This document shows, in pieces, positions 6,547-9,867 of a stretch of DNA of 9,867 nucleotides. Every line of letters begins with the position of its first letter. Positions within the stretch are counted from its first letter, which is position 1. A program made the position numbers and the translations under genes. The notes under the pieces are model-generated. The model made no database searches. It was not told where the DNA came from and saw only the letters and a list, made by a program, of their open reading frames with translations. The DNA is from CABRXV01 sp900754955 (GTDB taxonomy: Bacteria; Actinomycetota; Coriobacteriia; Coriobacteriales; Eggerthellaceae): the NCBI GenBank assembly GCA_902475005.1, contig CABRXV010000074.1:1-9867 (forward strand). Reading direction: 5' to 3'.

Positions 6547-9000
6547 CTACAGCAGGTCGTTCGGATCCACGTCGACCGCCACGTTGACCTCCGCGTCGGC
6601 CTTGCGCGTGCGGAAGAGCCGGCTCAGCAGGCGCGCAATGTCATCATCGGGTCGACACTTCACCACAACGTGCCAGCGATAGGTGCCGCGCAGCTTCTCG
6701 AGCACGCAGGGGCCTGCGGGCAGCACGGTGAACCCCTCGCCTGCGTAGTCGCGCACGAGCGTGCGCAGCTGCTCCTCGAGCTCCTCGGCGGCGCGCTGCA
6801 CCGCTTCCTCCCGCTTGCCCCACACGAGCACGTTCGCCATGCGCACGTAGGGCGGGTAGCCGAGCACCTTGCGCTTGGGCAGCTCCGCGCGCAAAAACGA
6901 AGCGCGATCGTAGGCCGCCGCCGCGCGTATCGCCGGGGAGTCGGCCTCGTAGGTCTGCACGATCACGCGCCCGGGCAGATCGGCTCGGCCCGCACGGCCC
7001 GCCACCTGCTCGATGAGGGCGAACGTGCGCTCGCCCGCGCGGTAGTCGGGCAGATGGAGCTGCGTGTCGGCGTTGATGACACCCACGAGCGTCACATCAT
7101 CGAAGTCGAGCCCCTTCGCGATCATCTGCGTGCCGAGCAGCACGGCGGCGTCCTGCGCGGCGAACTCCTCGAGCAGGCGCTGATGCGCGCCCTTTGCCTT
7201 GGTGGTGTCGGCGTCCATGCGGATGATCGGCACCTGGGGCCCGGCGCCGGGCAGCGTGTCGAGCAGCGCGCGCAGCTCGGCTTCCACGCGCTGCGTTCCC
7301 GCGCCGAACTTCTTAAGGTAGGGGCTTGAGCACTGCGGGCACGTCGGCGGCACCGCCACCGTGTAACCGCAGTGATGGCACACGAGCTTGCCGCCCTGCT
7401 CGTGGTAGGTGAGCGAGGTCGAACACGACGGGCACTCGGGCACGAAACCGCAGTCGCGGCACAGAAGAAAACGCGCGAAGCCCCGCTGGTTGAGCAGCAG
7501 CACCACCTTGCGGCCTTGGGCGAGTTCGTCACCGAGCGCCTGCACAAGGCGCCGCGAGAACATGGCGCGCGAACCCGCATGGAATTCCGCCGCCATGTCG
7601 ACCACCTCGATGGCGGGAAGCGGCCGCCCGTTGGCGCGCTCGGGCAGGGCGACCCGGTGCCAAAGCGGGTCCTTCGCCGCCGCGTAGAGCGTCTCGATCG
7701 ACGGCGTAGCCGAGCCGAGCACGAGCGTGCCGCCCGAACGCTTCACCATCCAGGCCGCCACATCGCGCGCAACGTAGCGCGGGGCGCTGTCCTGCTTGTA
7801 GGAGCCCTCGTGCTCCTCGTCGATCACGATGAGCCCCACGTCGCGCAGCGGAACGAAGAGCGCGCTGCGTGCGCCCACCACCACGCGGGCGGCCCCGCTC
7901 TTCACGAAGTCCCACTGGTCGTAGCGCTCGCCCTGGCTCATGCGCGAATGCATGACCGCTACCGTGTCGCCGAAGCGACCGCGGAAGCGGGCGACCGTCT
8001 GCGGCGTGAGCGAGATCTCGGGCACGAGCACGATGGCGTTGCGGCCCGCCGCGAGCGTCGTCTCGATGGCCTGGAGGTACACCTCGGTCTTGCCCGAGCC
8101 CGTCACGCCGTCGATGAGCACCACCTCGCCGCGCTGCGCCGCGCGCGCCTGCTCGATCGTCGCGAGCGCCTGCTGCTGACCAGACGTGAGGCGCGGCTTC
8201 GGCGACGGAACGAACGCCTCGCCTGCCGCACCGCGCTCCCCCTGCGGCACCCCGCGCATGCGCCGGCGCCGCTCGATGCGCACGACGTCCTTGTCGGCAA
8301 GCGCCTTGACGGTGGACGACACCGAACCGAACTCAAGCGCGAGCTCAGCCATGCGCAGCTCGCCTCGCTTGAGCGCGTCGATCACCGCAATCTGCTTCAC
8401 GGCGTTCTTGCGCGGCGTGAAATCGGCCGCCGCAGGTCCGAGCGTCACCCAGCGGTCGTCGACCTCGCCCACCGCAGGTTCCTCGAGGCGCCAGCCGCCC
8501 TCGCGCATATGGACGAGACGGGGAACGCCGCCCGGCGGCGTGAAGAGACGCACGCACGACGAGAGCGGCGCGATGTAGCGCTCGGCGAGAAAACGCGCAC
8601 AGGCGGCCCCCTCCTCATCGAAGTAGGGCTTTGAGAGCACGCGCTCGAGGGGCTTGAGCTTCACCGCGCGCTCGCGGTCGCGCGCGAACCCCGTTTCAGG
8701 GCTGTCCGCCTCGTACTGGGCGCCGAAACCGAAGTGCTGCTGGAACGCGCCGCCCGACGCGGCACCGGGCGCACCTGCGATGCCGCCCGGGGGCACCGTG
8801 CGGTACGCCGCGCCTCCCGTGCCGATCTCAGCGCCGTCGTCATCGATCGCAACAACGAAACCCACCGCCTTGCGGCGCCCGAAGGGCACGAGCACGGCGC
8901 AACCGATCGCCGCGTCGTCCATGTCGTCGGGAACGACGTAGGTGTACGGCGCGTCGAGCGATTGCGTGGGGATGTCGAGTATGACAGAAGCGGTTCTCAT
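6547..9000 (-). CDS. priA: Primosomal protein N', replication restart helicase PriA
   Basis: PriA recognises stalled forks and D-loops and reloads the replicative helicase. The 817-residue product is complete. The N-terminal DNA-binding domain starts at ILDIPTQSLDAPYTYVVP. A winged-helix region follows (about 198-250). The helicase core has Walker A GVTGSGKTE (298-306), VPEISLTPQ (326-334), Walker B DEEH (394-397), GSATPS (429-434) and QVAGRAGR. The zinc-binding insert has eight cysteines in four CxxC pairs (514/517, 523/526, 541/544, 554/557). So, unlike the degenerate PriA of mycobacteria and many other actinobacteria, this one should be an active ATPase. A Gly/Ala/Pro-rich stretch at about residues 56-112 makes the N-terminal domain longer than the common form. 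The ATG at 9000 has no Shine-Dalgarno but a -10 element eight bases upstream, suggesting leaderless translation. It lies 42 bases after amrS. Confidence 0.97.
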   Translation of the reverse strand: MRTASVILDIPTQSLDAPYTYVVPDDMDDAAIGCAVLVPFGRRKAVGFVVAIDDDGAEIGTGGAAYRTVPPGGIAGAPGAASGGAFQQHFGFGAQYEADSPETGFARDRERAVKLKPLERVLSKPYFDEEGAACARFLAERYIAPLSSCVRLFTPPGGVPRLVHMREGGWRLEEPAVGEVDDRWVTLGPAAADFTPRKNAVKQIAVIDALKRGELRMAELALEFGSVSSTVKALADKDVVRIERRRRMRGVPQGERGAAGEAFVPSPKPRLTSGQQQALATIEQARAAQRGEVVLIDGVTGSGKTEVYLQAIETTLAAGRNAIVLVPEISLTPQTVARFRGRFGDTVAVMHSRMSQGERYDQWDFVKSGAARVVVGARSALFVPLRDVGLIVIDEEHEGSYKQDSAPRYVARDVAAWMVKRSGGTLVLGSATPSIETLYAAAKDPLWHRVALPERANGRPLPAIEVVDMAAEFHAGSRAMFSRRLVQALGDELAQGRKVVLLLNQRGFARFLLCRDCGFVPECPSCSTSLTYHEQGGKLVCHHCGYTVAVPPTCPQCSSPYLKKFGAGTQRVEAELRALLDTLPGAGPQVPIIRMDADTTKAKGAHQRLLEEFAAQDAAVLLGTQMIAKGLDFDDVTLVGVINADTQLHLPDYRAGERTFALIEQVAGRAGRADLPGRVIVQTYEADSPAIRAAAAYDRASFLRAELPKRKVLGYPPYVRMANVLVWGKREEAVQRAAEELEEQLRTLVRDYAGEGFTVLPAGPCVLEKLRGTYRWHVVVKCRPDDDIARLLSRLFRTRKADAEVNVAVDVDPNDLL

Positions 9001-9016
9001 GCCGTTTAGTTTAGCA
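9001..9016 (-). promoter_or_regulatory. Extended -10 element for a leaderless priA transcript
   Basis: Minus strand: TGC-TAAACT, a TGn extended -10 with a TANNNT hexamer at 9013-9008. Seven bases (AAACGGC) separate it from the A of the priA ATG, so transcription would begin at or beside the start codon. No purine-rich ribosome binding site is present in those seven bases or just upstream. No good -35 is visible. Confidence 0.5.
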
Positions 9017-9042
9017 CATGCGTTCGCATTTTACGGAGCAGC

Positions 9043-9867
9043 TCAGCAGTTGCCGACGTACACATGGCGCAGATACCGGCAGGCGACGTCGGCGAGTTCA
9101 TGCACGAGCCGCACGTTGGTCGGCGGACGATCAGTCAAGCGGTGGCAGGGGAAGAAACGCGTCACATGATACGGAACGGCAGGGTCGAGCGCGGCGAGCC
9201 ACTGCGCAATCGCCGCGATCTCATTAGGTGAGTCGTTCATGCCCGGGACGACGAGCGTCGTCACCTCGAGATGGCAGTGTGCGCTGCGCGCCATCGCCTC
9301 AACGGTGCGCTTGACCGTATCGAGGCTGCCGCCCACCGCGTCGTAGAACCGCTGCGTGAACCCCTTGACGTCGACGTTTGCCGCATCGATGTACGGAAGC
9401 AGCTCCGCGAGCGGATCGGGGTTCACCATGCCGTTCGTCACGAGCACGTTGACGAGGCCGCGTTCGTGCGCGCGCTGCGCGCAGGCGAGCACGAACTCGT
9501 AGCCGACGAGCGGCTCGTTGTACGTGTAGGCGATTCCCACGTTGCCGTCGGCGCGCGCATCGCACGCTGCCGCAACGAGCTCGTCGGGCGTCATCGTACG
9601 CCAGCGCATCTCTTCGGCGGTCGCCTGTGCGATCGAGGCGTTCTGGCAGAACGGGCAGCGCAGGTTGCAGCCGTACGATCCGACGGAGAGAATGCGCGCG
9701 CCCGGCATGAAGTGCGCAAGCGGCTTCTTCTCGATGGGGTCGAGAGCGAGCGCCGTGATGCGCCCGAAGTTCTCGCACACCACACTGCCGCCCCGCGCCA
9801 CGCGCGCACGACACTGGCCGCGCTGCCCCTCGGCGAGCGCGCAGGCGTGCGGGCAGATGCGGCAGAC
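9043..9867 (-). CDS. amrS: AmmeMemoRadiSam system radical-SAM enzyme AmrS, 5' end outside window
   Basis: This is a radical-SAM protein of the AmrS type (pyruvate formate-lyase-activating-enzyme-like), a family linked by genome context to AMMECR1 (AmrA) and Memo (AmrB) proteins; its reaction is not established. The open frame enters at 9867 without a start, so an estimated one to two dozen residues are missing. It begins with the family cysteine pattern CRICPHACAL, then GQRGQCRARV. Next come the [4Fe-4S] motif CNLRCPFC (the CxxxCxxC of radical SAM), then AYTYNEPLVGYEF, VTNGMVNPDPL, NVDVKGFTQRFYD and VTTLVVPGMNDSPNEI, and the His-Pro-like YHVTRFFPCHRLTDRPPT. 274 residues are in the window. It ends at HVYVGNC, where longer AmrS proteins continue into a tail with more cysteines. 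No AMMECR1 or Memo gene is in the window, though upstream sequence is unseen. An in-frame ATG-like start inside would lose the N-terminal cysteines, so I treat it as partial. Confidence 0.9.
   Translation of the reverse strand, partial: VCRICPHACALAEGQRGQCRARVARGGSVVCENFGRITALALDPIEKKPLAHFMPGARILSVGSYGCNLRCPFCQNASIAQATAEEMRWRTMTPDELVAAACDARADGNVGIAYTYNEPLVGYEFVLACAQRAHERGLVNVLVTNGMVNPDPLAELLPYIDAANVDVKGFTQRFYDAVGGSLDTVKRTVEAMARSAHCHLEVTTLVVPGMNDSPNEIAAIAQWLAALDPAVPYHVTRFFPCHRLTDRPPTNVRLVHELADVACRYLRHVYVGNC

Noticed and set aside
7372..8634. A 420-codon plus-strand frame opposite priA.
   Set aside because: It is an Arg/His/Leu-rich shadow; PriA motifs occupy the other strand.

Overview
The window is GC-rich (roughly two thirds G+C by eye) bacterial chromosome carrying ordinary housekeeping genes. 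Gene content, a primary sigma factor ending in the RHPSRSSKLKDFL type of C-terminus, and the fused RlmKL and AmrS sequences point to Actinomycetota, most likely class Coriobacteriia (Eggerthellaceae/Slackia-like). That placement comes from recognising protein families, not from a search. I see no rRNA, tRNA, insertion sequence, CRISPR array, prophage or secretion locus.

Layout: five of six genes lie on the minus strand. From right to left: amrS (AmmeMemoRadiSam radical-SAM enzyme, 5' end outside the window), priA (replication restart helicase), then on the plus strand an OPT-family transporter convergent with priA and divergent from coaX, then coaX (type III pantothenate kinase, broken in this sequence), rpoD (primary sigma factor), and a fused 23S rRNA methyltransferase rlmKL (a few C-terminal codons probably lie beyond position 1). 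There is no gap over 300 bases without a gene.

Two genes do not read through. rlmKL changes frame near 2239-2246, and coaX changes frame and meets a TAG near 4197-4213. In both, homology to the family continues on both sides, so either the sequence has small errors or these are recent mutations. The coaX lesion sits in a nucleotide-binding motif.

Regulatory signals: a convincing sigma-70 type promoter before rpoD (-35 TTGAAC, 17 bp, -10 TAATAT); a consensus -10 TATAAT for coaX overlapping a TATACT that could serve the divergent OPT gene; a strong terminator hairpin between rpoD and rlmKL that ends less than 20 bases before the rlmKL start; and a TANNNT -10 placed so that priA would be transcribed as a leaderless mRNA.

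I did not find a new multi-gene system. The most interesting points are the RlmL half of RlmKL, which lacks its SAM-binding and NPPY catalytic motifs while the RlmK half is intact, the coaX lesion, the hairpin directly before rlmKL, and the apparently leaderless priA.
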